From Epiperipatus broadwayi (lineage: Eukaryota; Onychophora; Udeonychophora; Euonychophora; Peripatidae), in contig JAQFVV010006474.1 of NCBI GenBank assembly GCA_028023455.1, positions 507,001 to 571,000 on the forward strand: DNA of 64,000 nt. The letters are read 5' to 3'. The notes beneath the pieces were generated by a model, which saw only the letters and a program-made list of their open reading frames with translations, searched no databases and had not been told where the DNA came from. Below, piece by piece: positions 22,950-37,699 of the stretch. Position 1 is the first letter of the stretch. Every line of letters begins with the position of its first letter. Position numbers and translations under genes: made by a program.

Positions 22950-23838
22950 GCGATGCACTATGGCTTCTCCGTTATCAGAGTCAGGAATCTTTCAGCCCCT
23001 ATGCCCAGAAAAACCTGTTAACCACCTTCCTCTCTCTTTCTATTCCCCACCCTAAGGTTTTCTCATTTTTATCTATCCTGCTCCATCTCATTTCCACAGT
23101 ATTGCCATTATCCACTCTATGGCTTTTATATTTAGATCCCCTTTATCTTTTTTTAAATCCAGCATAAAAACTAAGAACCCACTATTTGTATAATCACTTT
23201 GTTTATATTTTTCTTCCACAACTTTATTATTTGTATCCTTCCTCCTTGTAAGCATTTACATTCAATTAGCAGATACTTAATATTTTCCATGTCTTTCTTA
23301 CATAACTTGGAGACTAAATCACCTACATCCCTCCATTTATGTGTATATTCCCTTGTTGCTAACAATTGTGTTCCAGTCTTAAACAGTAAGCTACTTTCCT
23401 TGCTATTATTGTAAATTAATTCACACCCAATATTCTGTTTACTTCTATATATATTTAAACTCTTTTTACTCTCCATACTAGTTTTTCATCTCTCCAATTC
23501 CCTATTTTTTATTAATGCATCTATCCTTCTATCCCATTCTTTGTCACTCTAACACTCAACAATTCTCCTAACACAATCATCCCATCTTTTGTACAAGTAT
23601 ACAGACATAAAGTTTTTATCTGCATACCATACTATCTTTCTCACCCATCTTGTTGCCAGTCTTTTACTCATAACTTAATTAGATACTATTTTGGCTATTC
23701 TCTTACTATACATAAATTGCAATCTAGCATACCTTTTCATTTTGCTTTTTGCATCTCTCATTTAAAAACTTGACCATTCCATTTCTCCTTGAATTTTCTC
23801 CCTTTGCCATCCACACATCTGCATCTAATGCAAAACTC
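22950..23838 (-). pseudogene. Truncated second copy of the esterase-type LINE
   Basis: Collinear with 5224-6100 of the first LINE: the CTATGGCTTCTCC tail region, the 3' UTR, and the ORF2 C-terminus up to the block encoding ALDAEIW. A 101-residue piece survives at 23171-23476, including C-x2-C and the H...C of the knuckle, but stops and shifts occur elsewhere. Similarity ends at 23838, exactly where a hammerhead-bearing repeat begins. The copy is dead and older than the one at 5-10 kb. Confidence 0.85.
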
Positions 23839-24050
23839 TCTATACATTAGCATCACTCAGTGCAAGCCAGAATAATCAGTAAATGCAAGAAGGTTTGTAG
23901 GTAAAATTTCTATGTAGTGTCCACTCATCCAATATCCCAGACTAGTTTCTAGCTTGTAGCTTTCATCGGTGGCACTATTGCATGGAGAGTTTTGCCTTTG
24001 TTTCAGCAGCTTATGTAAACACAGGAAATGGTGATCATATGATGTTTAGT
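23838..24050. mobile_element. Short internally deleted hammerhead-bearing element
   Basis: Starts GCAAAACTCTCTATAC and ends in CATATGATGTTTAG (reverse of the family's CATCACATGATC end). The minus part runs to the hammerhead core at 23927-23970 and then jumps into the plus part at GGTGGCACTATTGCATGGAGAG. Much of the interior is missing. It begins at the broken end of the LINE copy, so it either inserted there or marks the truncation point. Confidence 0.7.
23926..23970 (-). ncRNA. Truncated hammerhead-like motif
   Basis: On the minus strand the core reads CCGATGA, AAGC-TACAA-GCTA, GAAAC, TAGTC. The 5' strand of stem I is cut off by the internal junction, so it cannot fold as the others do. Confidence 0.45.
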
Positions 24051-25913
24051 GATTTGACAAAGTTTATGATTTAAATTTACAATGCAGGATCCTATGGAAT
24101 TTTTTAATTATATGTAATTATTTTTATCACAATCAGGATTCCTATATTTGAAGGTTTGATTTTATCATGATTAGTTTTTCCAAAAATTTGAAGAGCAGAC
24201 TTTATCAGTTTTTCCATCAGTGGTAGTAACCATTTACAGTAGGTTGCCATATGGGTTATTAAAAGCTTCAGAGATCTTTCCTGCTGAAATTCACTTTGGC
24301 CCAGCATCGACCTGATTAAATTAGTTCTGTAATAGAATAGCTTCTTAATGCATTAGGGAGATTTATACTCATTGCATATTGGATTACAGTTTTGTCTGAT
24401 GTACACAACTTTGATGATGTTGATAATCAAGATGAAGAACAGGATGAAAAATAAGACAAAGTATATGATGAGTAATAAGATGAATTGGCATTTTTAATTA
24501 GTCTCTTGCAATCACTTAGTTACCAAATTTTTGTTATTATTCCTGTTTGAAACTGTTTTTTGTCTATGTATAATTTTTTTTCCATTAATCTCTTTACTAT
24601 ACCTTCTCATTTGCAAATATATTATAAAATTTCTATCCTGTAGATATTATTGAAACCTAGTTTTTAATTTGTGTTATGTTGTTCCTACATAACATTTTAT
24701 TATGACAATCTAAACACTTTTCAATATAAATACCATTTATGTCTTTTAATATCTTTCTTGTAATATTATTTATCAATTTATTTAAATCCATCTTTTTTGT
24801 TCACTGGAGTAATCACAATTTTATTTTTATATTTTATATTAATGTACTTTATTATCTTATTTACTTTATAAAAGGCATTTTTGAATAGATCAAAATTATT
24901 ATGAATTCTATATTTCACAAATTTTATTATCCTTATATATAGTGCAGTTGTGATATTATTATATTTTGTTACAAGCCTCTCTTATACACATTATATAGCT
25001 TACATTTTGTTGATAAGCTCCAATTATAATAGAATGCATATTATTTATTGAAATTTATGTGTGCAGTACTTTTTACCTCACACATATAGATGTAATAGAC
25101 ACATTTTGTTATGTAGAGTATGCATATATAAATTAAAATAAAAAATCACACAACATTACAAAACTAGGCAAAAACACAATTTTACTAAAATTTTCTTATC
25201 TTTATTTTATCTATTAACAAATAGACCTCTTCATGTAAATTCAACGAAATATAAATAACATGTATAGAAAAAAAAATAGCCTTCCCATAACTTACTTCAA
25301 GAAACAACCATTGAAAACATTAAATTATGTCTTCTTGAGTTTTATTGTCTTAGAATTAAGATTATAGTTTAAATATAATTAAAAAAGTAGTCATGTAATT
25401 AATGATAAATTGAAGAAACACATTTACATATATATTTACTATGTTTTCACACTTTCGCATTCATTCAAAGAATAAAAATAAAAAAATGCTTATGATATCT
25501 TCATGTTTTTAAATAAAATGCATAGAGAAGTGTCAAACGTTCATCACAATTAACATGTTTTGTCTATATCTGGTTTTTCAATAATTTTTTCTATGAAAAT
25601 ATAATGGCTGTTTCATTATCAGTGAATTATAACCTTTCTAATTATTTTGATATTTTTTAAATGTGTATCAGCTTCAGAATATATACAGTCACTTTTACTT
25701 GCCCCTAACCATTTCAGATTCTGCATTAAATTTATTCAAACTTTAAGCACTTTATAGACTACAAGAATATTTTACAATTCTCATTTTTGCCACTACTAAA
25801 TCAATAACTTTCATTTCATGGCTTAAGAAAGTGCTACATAAAAAAGGCAAATAAATAGTATTCAGATAAACAAAAAAATGGTTAGTTGAGTTTTTCAATT
25901 AAGCAGAATGACA
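24051..25913. other. A+T-rich DNA, no gene seen
   Basis: A 67-residue minus frame at 24104-24307 lies in less biased sequence but matches nothing recognised. Confidence 0.45.
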
Positions 25914-26113
25914 TAGAGGCAAAACTCTTGATACAGTAGCACCACTCGGTGCAAGGCAGAGTAATCAATGGATACAGGAAGGTTTGTGGATAAAGTCCCT
26001 ATCTAGTATCTTACTTATTCAATATCCCCAGATTAGTTTTTAATTTGTGGCTCTCATCAGTGAGGAGCTTTGGATGTGAATGACACTACTATATTGAGAC
26101 TTTTGCCTCTGTG
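25914..26113. mobile_element. Short hammerhead-family foldback copy with inverted ends
   Basis: About 200 bp bounded by GAGGCAAAACTCT and AGACTTTTGCCTC, an inverted pair. The interior is one minus-strand partial monomer joined to a short plus end. The hammerhead core (26017-26075) is decayed: CTGATGA survives but GAAAC reads AAAAC. Confidence 0.65.
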
Positions 26114-26289
26114 TTAATACCTTGTATAATTGTAAACAATGTCGATGGTGCTTTGTGTGGTATGTTAATAAATAGACTGCTAACAAAAGAGATTTTTAAT
26201 TCTTAAATTTGGTACAACTGTTAGTCTTATGCTTACAAAACGTTTTATTGCATAAAATGCTGTACTACATCAAAATGTGGAAGAATAAA

Positions 26290-27040
26290 ATGTCAGCACC
26301 TTTAACCTTTAACCCCCTAACTAACCCTTTGGTTTTTGGGAAAAAACAACCACTGTTTGTTTTCCCCCCCCCCAAACAAAAGAAAAACCCTCTTTTTAAA
26401 AAATCTTCCCCCATAAAATTTAACTCAACACCCATACTTTTATAAAAAATATATTTTTTATTTTTTTAGTTGTGAAGAGAACCACAAACTTTTAAAAAAA
26501 AATTTTTTTTTTTTTTTTATTCAAAAATTTCAACTCTAAAAAAATAAAATATAAAAAACAAAAAAAAACTACTACTTCATATTAATAAAAAAATTATATT
26601 TCCCTTCCACTCTTCCATCTATATTTTTACAATAATCTCTAATATTTTTTATAATTTTTTTTGTTTTTTTTTCTCCCTCAATAAAATTAAATATTTATTT
26701 ACAAAAATATTAATAAAATAATATATCATTTTTTCTCAAAATATCTCTTCTCTTTTTTTTTTTTTTTTTTTTTTCGTCTCTTTTTTTTTTTCTTTCCCCT
26801 CCATCTGTGTGTTTTTTTTGGGGGGAGCTTAAAAAAAACTCTCAAAAAATTTTTTTTTTTTTTTTTTTTTTATATATTTTTTTTTATTTTATTTTTTTAA
26901 AAAAAATCTAAAGAAAGCACCTCCTACACAACTTTTAAAATTTTAAAAAAAAATTTTTAAGTATAAATTTGTTTTTAATATAGGGGGGGTTGGTGGGGGT
27001 GAGGGGGGTCGGGGGGGGCCTGGGGGGGGGGGGGGGGGGT
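26290..27040. other. Homopolymer-rich low-complexity block, possible assembly artefact
   Basis: Runs of T, A, C and finally G dominate. The G-rich end (about 26983-27040) includes a G run of close to 20 bases. The small open frame across 26209-26445 is not gene-like. The change from normal DNA to this texture is abrupt on both sides. Confidence 0.6.
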
Positions 27041-30000
27041 TAATGCAAACTAAAAACGCATTACTAATAAATGTGATCATAGGTGGCACTCCAAGATAAA
27101 AAATGGCTGCCTCTTTATTGAATTTACAAATGTTAATATTTATTTTTTATTTAAATTTGTTTTGTAGAATATAATTGAAGTAGTGGGTATTGGTAAAATA
27201 CATATATGTGGCATTATTGTATTCTTTTTATTCTTTTATATTATTTTTTCTATATGATTTAGTAATTAATCCTGTAGGATAATATTTTTTCTTTGTCTTA
27301 TTTTTTGTTCTATTATTTTATTATTTTAATAATTTATTATTAGACCATAATAATAGTTTTATTTATTCTATTATTAATAATATTTACTTTTTATATATAA
27401 TTTATATCTACATCCCAATTACTTCATAAAACATAAAAAATTTTTTTATTAAAATTATTAATACTTATTTTATATAAATAATATATATCTGAACCCTAAT
27501 TAGTTAATAAATCATAAAAAAACTTTTTTATAAAAACGTTTGTTTCGATATATTTTTTTATTATTTTTTTGCCTAATTAAATTGAATTTATTAAGTTTTC
27601 TATTTATATATTTTGTAAAATAATCAGACATTCCTTTATTAACTCTCAATATTAAAATAATAATCAATATATAATGTTGAAATACAAACACGGTATTTAC
27701 GTATTTCATGTTGATCTAACTATAATTTTTGTTTTTTATGATTTACTGGATAATCAAACAGGTTTCACATAATAAGATAAACAATTGTATAAATATATTA
27801 ATATATTAAAATCTGTTATATTTCATGATTATCTTCCCACCTTCTGATTGAAATTAATCAATATAATCTTTGAGAGAGACTCCCCCAAGGATAATTTATA
27901 TTTGAATGCTAATCTTAATGTTAATTAATGTTCTATTTTTGATGTGAGATAAATATTTTTCCAAAACTAACTCTCAAACAATTTATAAAATGTGAAATTA
28001 TAATTTTCTTTTATATTAAATAGTGATTTTTTAATTTATAATTTCTAGGCTAGCTTAAACTATTATTCCATCTAAAAATAATTAGCATAAGAACCATACT
28101 TAGAACAAAATTTGTGAGAATTTAAAAACAGATTTAATAACAACTAATATTGGTAAGATTCCACATTTGTCATCCATATGCCATAAAACAATCATTAATC
28201 AACTCACTCGTGGCTGGTATTGCTGATGGGAATTTTTTGGTGGTGAGAAGTTCCACTTTTTTGATTTATAATTACTGGTTTACCTATTGTGAAATGCTTT
28301 ATAATCAACCTGATGCTGCCTCCCCCCCTGGTAAATTTTTATGTATAAACTCAGGATAATGAGGTACAGAGATGAGTGAATTGCACTGCAGCTTACTTTC
28401 AGGACAACGTGATCTGATAGACATTCATTATACTCTAGCAATTTTTCATCTGTCAGGACAACCACTCTTATGCATAAATAAGAATCATGTTTCTCTTATG
28501 TATCAAATCTCATTTATTGCTTTGTACAACTAAATTGAATTAAAATATGTAATAAAGTTCTTGATAAAAAACAATATAATTATTCCATTAATACATAAAT
28601 AAGCAAAGAAAAATATCAACTAATAATTATAAAAAAATGTATTATGCAATTAAAAATATATAAAGTTAAATAATTCACAAAATAAAATATTTGCGGTTTG
28701 TTTTTATATATTTTACAAAGACATTAATTAATTAATTGAATATCTTACAGGTATTTATTAGTCAATTCAATTCTATATTTTTACTTTGTCTTAAATTCAT
28801 AGGATATTTTCTTAGTTTATGCTTAATTTTCTATTTGATAAGTTATTCAGTTTTTGTCAAATCTGGAAACTTACAGTTGAGCGTAATTTTTAATTAATTT
28901 GTAGGTGAATATTTGGCACTAGATTAGGAATCAGTATGTTGAATTGACCAGAGCAACATCTTCAAGGAATTGGCACATAGGGTGACCAGTGACCAATGCA
29001 CCAGCGATTCTTCAGTTTACTATATCAAATATCTTCAACTTGCATTCTAATGATTCCATAGGTATTTAGCAATGAGAATTCATTTTTTAATGCTTAGTAG
29101 CATCTACTTTGCATATTACTAGTTTTTTGCCTCCACCCTACTAGTGGTCTCAGGTTGTTTAGTTAACTATCTAATGATCAGCTTCTTGCACTGGATAAAA
29201 ATGAAAGAAAGAAAATTCGCTCAACTCAGCCTTATTTATGCTATCTAATCTGTGACTTCTAGTTTTTGATAAGCAGGACTTCTTTTATTTTTTATTTTTA
29301 ACTTTTATAAGTTAAATTTAGATTTTTTTTATCTGAAAATTATAATTAACTTCAGTACTCTAAATACATCCTTTCTTTTCGTTCAATTTAGTAATGTTGC
29401 TTAGTAACACATTCTTATATTTTTATTACAAAATAATTTAAAGTTAAATATAGTATGAGTATATATTGTTAAATTTTTTTGTTGTCTTAAAAGTACATAG
29501 AACATAAAACATTTATATCTGATAATAAAACACATACTTTAATCTTAAAATCTTTTTTTTTATTATTAATTGTGCTTTTGAATTAATTTGAATGATATTT
29601 CTTTATCAATATCATTCATTAAGTAAAATATTATTTTTCCTTTTTTTTTTATATTTTATTAATGCTTTTAGTTAATTGTTGAACAGAATATTAAATATTA
29701 ACATAAGTAGTTAATAAAAACTATTTTCTTGTTGATTAATAAAGTTTTGTTCCATGGGCAAATAATCATTACGCGACTAGATCGTGATATATATATATAG
29801 TATTATTTCCAGAAGCTGATATTTTGGTAGAATAACTAATACTTTCCTCGAAGTTTCTTCTTTCTCAAATATATATACATAAAATATTGATTTATATCTA
29901 TTGCAATGAAAATATTGTTTTTAAATTATTCATATATAAAGGTGTTTAAAAAATCATTAGATTAAGCTCTTTTTATTTATTTATAAATATTATTTTCATT

Positions 30001-31022
30001 TTCAAATACGACATTTTTATAAAATATATTTAACATTTCTCATAAATGATTACTTTCTTTTTAAATCTCTCTTTTATTTTTAATATATATTTCCAAAATC
30101 ATTTTAACTGTTTATTTCAAATAATATTTGCATAAATATGTTTAGTATTTGACTCTCTCTCTCTCTCTCTGTATATATATATATATTCCTTCTTATTATA
30201 AATTTATTTAAAATCTCAACAAATTCATTTGAACTATTAACATTATGCTCATTATTTATAATATTATAGTCTTAAAAATACATTAAGATATAGTCATTTA
30301 GAAATTGCTCTGTTTTAAATTGTTCATATATTTCTGCATTATTAATATCTATCCTTTTTAATTTAATAATCTCATATTTTTAACATTAATTTTTAAATCC
30401 TTTTTTTAATTATTCTATGTTTTTCATTACTTCTATTTTTTTTTAATATTTTTGAATCTTTTCTTCAGCTTAATATCCATTTTTTTATATTCCTTTTTAC
30501 TTAATGTCTTATCTTTTATAAAACATATCATTGATAATTTTATTTTTTATTAGTAACATTTTTATTATTATTATACCTCATATCATGTCTTAATTTTTCA
30601 ATTTTTTATTTTAATTTATTTAACATAATATTATCTTTACTTTCTTCACACTTATTATTTTCTTCATTACTTTTTATATTTCAGTATCAATTAGTAATTT
30701 CTTTTTTGTTTTTATTTCTTTTTCATGAAATATCTCATTTGTTAAATTAGTAATGAATTAATTTTATCATTACATCTTCTTATCCTAACATCTATCAGTA
30801 TGTATTTCTAAGCACATGTTTACTTGTGAAGATTGAAGAAAATTTATTTTTATTTTTTAATATGTGAATGATTTTTTTAAAAAAATAAATTTATATTAAG
30901 TATAAACCAATTTTGAATTGTGCAATATTTTTTCAAAAAATATGCAGTGTAAAAATCATTATAAAAGCTTCTATTTATTGATGACGTCATGCAATTTTTA
31001 TTAATCAATTTAAAAGTACAAG
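27041..31022. other. A+T-rich DNA, no gene seen
   Basis: Four kilobases without a recognised domain or repeat family. A CT array followed by a TA tract lies at about 30153-30185. Short open frames at 28150-28465 match nothing recognised. Confidence 0.5.
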
Positions 31023-31035
31023 GATTCTTAATTAG
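31023..31035 (+). repeat. Target-site duplication, left
   Basis: GATTCTTAATTAG, identical to 32342-32354. It bounds the 1.3-kb foldback element. Confidence 0.85.
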
Positions 31036-31479
31036 AAACAAAGGCAAAACTCTCCATATAGTAGTGCCACCCTGTGCCAAACAGAGTAATCAATGGATGC
31101 CAGAAGGCTGATCTAATGCAACCGTCCAGCAGCCACCTTTTAACTCTACTTTACTACAAAACTATGAGAATGAAATTGAAAACACAATAATAGGTTCAAT
31201 CTAAGCTCAATAGCTTATATAGTCATATGGGTCTGAACTTAATTCAGTGCCCATACATGTTGGTGTCTTTGGCTCTTAAACAGCCATAGCTATCACTATC
31301 CTATTAGGCAGGATTGGTGTTAAACCACTAAACATCACATGAGAACCATCTCTATACTAGCACATAATTGTTGTAAACATAGGCAAAACTCTCCATACAG
31401 TAGGGCCACTCTGTGCCAAACAGAGTAATCAATGGATGCCAGAAGGCTTGTGCATAAAATCTCTATCTAGTGCCTACTC

Positions 31480-31538
31480 ATCCAATATCCCCAGACTAGT
31501 TTCTGGATTGTGGCCATCATCAGTGAGGAGCCTTGGAT
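31480..31538 (-). ncRNA. Type-I hammerhead ribozyme-like motif
   Basis: On the minus strand: ATCCAAGGCTCCTCA, CTGATGA, TGG-loop-CCA, GAAAC, TA, GTC, TGGGGATATTGGAT. Here the base of stem II is a proper T-A pair (TGG/CCA), unlike the A-A mismatch in most copies. Stem I is fully paired in both halves. Predicted cleavage lies between 31494 and 31493. Best candidate for an active ribozyme in the window. Confidence 0.72.
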
Positions 31539-32129
31539 CTGAGAGCACTGCACCTAGATCTTAGGATCTAATGCAACCCTCCAGCAGTGACCTTTTAACT
31601 CTACTTTACTACAAAACTATGAGAATGAAATTGAAAACACAATAATATTTTCAATCTAAGCTCAATAGTTTATATAGTCATATGGGTCTGAGCTCAATTC
31701 AGCGCCCATACATTTTGGGGATATTTGATGAGTAGGCACTAGATAGAGATTTTATGCACAAGCCTTCTGGCATCCATTGATTACTCTGTTTGTTACAAGG
31801 TGGCACTACTATATGGAGAGTTTTGCCTTTGTTTACAACAATTATGTGCTAGTATAGAGATGGTGATCATGTGATGTTTAGTGGTTTAACACCAATCCTG
31901 CCTAATAGAATAGTGGTGGCTATGGTTGTTTAAGAGCCAAAGACACTAAAATGTATGGGTGCTGAATTGAGTTCAGACCCATATGACTATATAAGCTATT
32001 GAGCTTAGATTGAAAATATTATTGTGTTTTCCAATTTCATTCTCATAGTTTTGTATTAAAGTAGAGTTAAAAGGTGGCTGCTGGAGGGTTGCATTAGATC
32101 CTATTAAGATCTAGGTGCAGTGCTCTCAG

Positions 32130-32188
32130 ATCCAAGGCTCATCACTGATGATTGGCGCAAGCCAGAAACTAGTCTGGGGATATTGGAT
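32130..32188 (+). ncRNA. Type-I hammerhead ribozyme-like motif
   Basis: CTGATGA at 32145-32151, stem II TGGC-GCAA-GCCA (4 bp with a GNRA-type loop, one extra T at its base), GAAAC at 32165-32169, GTC with cleavage after 32174. Stem I pairs ATCA with TGGG weakly next to the core and ATCCAA with TTGGAT distally. Confidence 0.65.
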
Positions 32189-32341
32189 GAGTAGGCACTA
32201 GATAGGGATTTTATGCACATGCCTTCTGGCATCCATTGATTACTCTATTTGGCACAGGGTGACACTACTGTATGGAGAGTTTTGCCTTTGTTTACAACAA
32301 TTATGTGCTAGTATAGAGATGGTGATCATGTGATGATTAGT

Positions 32342-32354
32342 GATTCTTAATTAG
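32342..32354 (+). repeat. Target-site duplication, right
   Basis: Perfect copy of 31023-31035. Confidence 0.85.
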
Positions 32355-33525
32355 TTTATAAATGTAAATATTATTTTTGAAAACATTAAAATCTATTTTA
32401 TTTGACATTTTAAAATTTATATGTTTTATCAACTAACGAATGCAAGAAGTAAGATGTCAAAATAACGTTTTGTTTACATATGTGTAGATCCTATTTATGT
32501 TATAAGGATTATCCTAATGATATTTTAAAGAAGTGTAGAATCTATTGTCTCTATTTGAAAGATGTGACAAAGAATGCAATGGTGAGCAACAAATGGACAT
32601 GGTGTTGATATTTTTCAGAAAGAAAAGTTTTCTGCTGAAGAAATTAAACACCATTATAAAGTATATTGTAAATATAAAAATACATTACCATTTTCTATAT
32701 GCGGTTATATTTGTGGTTCAATAGTTGGTTTGTATAATCATTACAAAACTTAACTTCAGAATACCTTTTCTTTTCCTTTTTTTTTTACTTAGAATGGCCA
32801 TATTCATTTACAAGTGGCTGTTTGTTGTTGTTGTTGTTGTTGTTGTTATTCCTTAAAAATATTTTAAGAACTTACATTGTTTGTCATAAAATTAATATGA
32901 ATAATATGAAAATCACCTTGATTTTAATTTCTGATCCTGCTCATAAACACAGTGAATTAATACTTCCCAATTTATGGCTGTGTTGTGCTTCCATTTTTTT
33001 TGTCATGGATCATTAGCTAATTTTTTAAGACTTTGATTGCATTTGTCTTCTTATCTCTTTGCCAATTGCTGACTTTCTCTTTACACCCCACCTTCTTTTT
33101 TTCTCTTTATGTGATTTGCTTATTTTTATTATTTTCCTGGTTAACATGGCAGGTCTTTCTTGTTTTATATGAATGTTCGGAAGATGTGAACCAAATGTGC
33201 TAAAATTAAACAATTTGAAATGAAACACTTTGATAAACTTCATAAAATCCACAATATTCTGAATGTTGTTTCCTTGGTAATAGATTTAATATTTTATGAA
33301 GAGACAGTTCTGTGGAAAATTTTACTTGAGGAGGTTATATTTTTAAGCTACTCATAAAAATGTTTTTATAAAGATCTTCATTTCAGTTCTTCATTTTGAG
33401 AATCTACATGGTGCGAAATTACTTTAAATCACAATTTTAAATGTACTTTAGAAAATATATCTCTTAACCTTACTTTCTCATTTTTAGAATTTGACTATTT
33501 TTTGATCTCACTTTAATATTTTTTG
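32355..33525. other. A+T-rich DNA, no gene seen
   Basis: A GTT array at 32823-32847. No gene supported. Confidence 0.5.
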
Positions 33526-33529
33526 ATTA

Positions 33530-34970
33530 GCTATAATCATATTATTATTACTGGTGATTTAAACATCCCACATTTATTTAAGGCTACAATTACTACACCT
33601 CTTTTTTATCTTATAAAGCTTTTAGAATGTTAAGGTTCCATAAAGTTTTTGGGCTTAAGCAATATAACCCATTTGTTAATGATTCTCAATATATTTTAGA
33701 CTATGATCCATGTAATTTTCACTTTATCTCTGTTGTTACTTTTCCTATCGATGCTCATCATCCACCTATTGAATTTTATATTAGATGTCAATCAAAAGAT
33801 AATTATTCTAATATTTTAAAAAGAGATTATAGGAAAGATAATTATGTTAATTTTTGTAAGAAATTTTCTAAAGTTAATTGGAATTCATTGTATTCCTATA
33901 ATGTTGTGAATCATTGCTTACATTATTTTTTTGTAGATACTTAACAGTTTTATTGATTATATATTCCCAGTAAATTCTCTTTCCATAACGGATTTCCACC
34001 TTAATTTTTATACACTCTCATTAAGATTATTAAAAGAAATTCTTACCATCACAGACTCTATTTTAAAACACTAAATATCTTCTTTTATAATAATTTTATT
34101 AATTTCAGAAAATTGGCTACACATGTTTACAAAAGAAATTAATAAAATTATATTTAAAAAATTGAATTTAGTATTTTTTCTAATTCTAAAGAATTTTCAA
34201 AATTTAATAATAACTCTGGCTTGGGTAAGAAAAGAGTTCAAGGCACTCATTATTCCACATTAAATGCTGGTGATTTTTCAGACATTTTGCTGACTTATAT
34301 TCTTCACAACATATAATATCTCCAAGAATACATTACCTTTGCAATTCACCTATTATTCACTGCATGATCAATCATATCTCTATGGAAGATGTTATTGTAG
34401 CTATCAGGTGACTTAAAACTCATCCTAGTTTAGAATATAATATTCCTTCTTTTATATATAAAGGTTTAGATGATCCTATTGCAGCACCTCTTGCCTTTAT
34501 TTTTAATTTATCACTTAACTCTTGTGTTTCTTCCTAATGTTCTTAAATGTGCCCAAAATGATCACAAGTTTTAAAAATGCTCCTGTGACTGTGTTTATTA
34601 TTACAAACATATTTCTATTTTACATACTATTACTTGAATATTTGAGAGGTATTTTTATAATAAAACTATTTCAGATGTTAGTAAAATTATTTCTTCTTCA
34701 CAATATGCTTTCATTCCTAATAGATCAGTTGAAATTAATTTGCTAACAATTTATGATCATATGGCACATACAACTGATAATCAGTCAAGACTTGATGTTA
34801 TTTATTTTCATTTACCAAAAGCCTTCGATAAAGTAGACCACATCATTCTCCTTCACAAATTACATAAAATGGATTTTTCCACTAAACTTAATTTATAGTT
34901 TCGATCTATTCTTTGTAGTCATATGACATATTTTAATGGTCAGATTTGTACATTCATGCAAAAAAATCCA
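33530..34970 (+). pseudogene. Decayed LINE, endonuclease and RT 5' part
   Basis: The plus frames read GDLNIP (33553 on, the endonuclease GDFN-type motif), then YILDYDPCNF and HHPPIEFYI at 33627-33944, the usual C-terminal part of an APE domain. The linker phrase DYRKDNYVNFCKKFSKVNWNSL follows. The RT begins with KGLDDPIAAPLAFIFNLSL near 34465, and motif A is DVIYFHLPKAFDKVDH at about 34792-34842. These are typical of CR1/Jockey-like LINEs. Stops and shifts are frequent. Homology ends near 34970 and resumes at 37700, so the element is interrupted. Confidence 0.75.

Positions 34971-37699
<2,729 letters not shown>

Larger units (their letters stand above)
31036..32341. mobile_element. Complete 1.3-kb hammerhead-bearing foldback array
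   Basis: Four partial or full monomers lie in the order minus, minus, plus, plus. The minus units start at GGCAAAACTCTCC near 31045 and 31382; the first has lost its hammerhead by an internal deletion. The plus units share GTTTACAACAATTATG at 31831 and 32290, a 459-bp period. The axis is at 31715-31718. The outer ends are the family termini in reverse orientation to the copies at 18.4 and 47.8 kb. A perfect 13-bp target duplication shows it inserted as one piece. There is no coding capacity. Low divergence between units suggests the youngest copy in the window. Confidence 0.85.

Noticed and set aside
26209-26445. 78-residue open frame
   Set aside because: It runs from ordinary A+T-rich DNA into the homopolymer block, with no domain and composition dictated by C and A runs.
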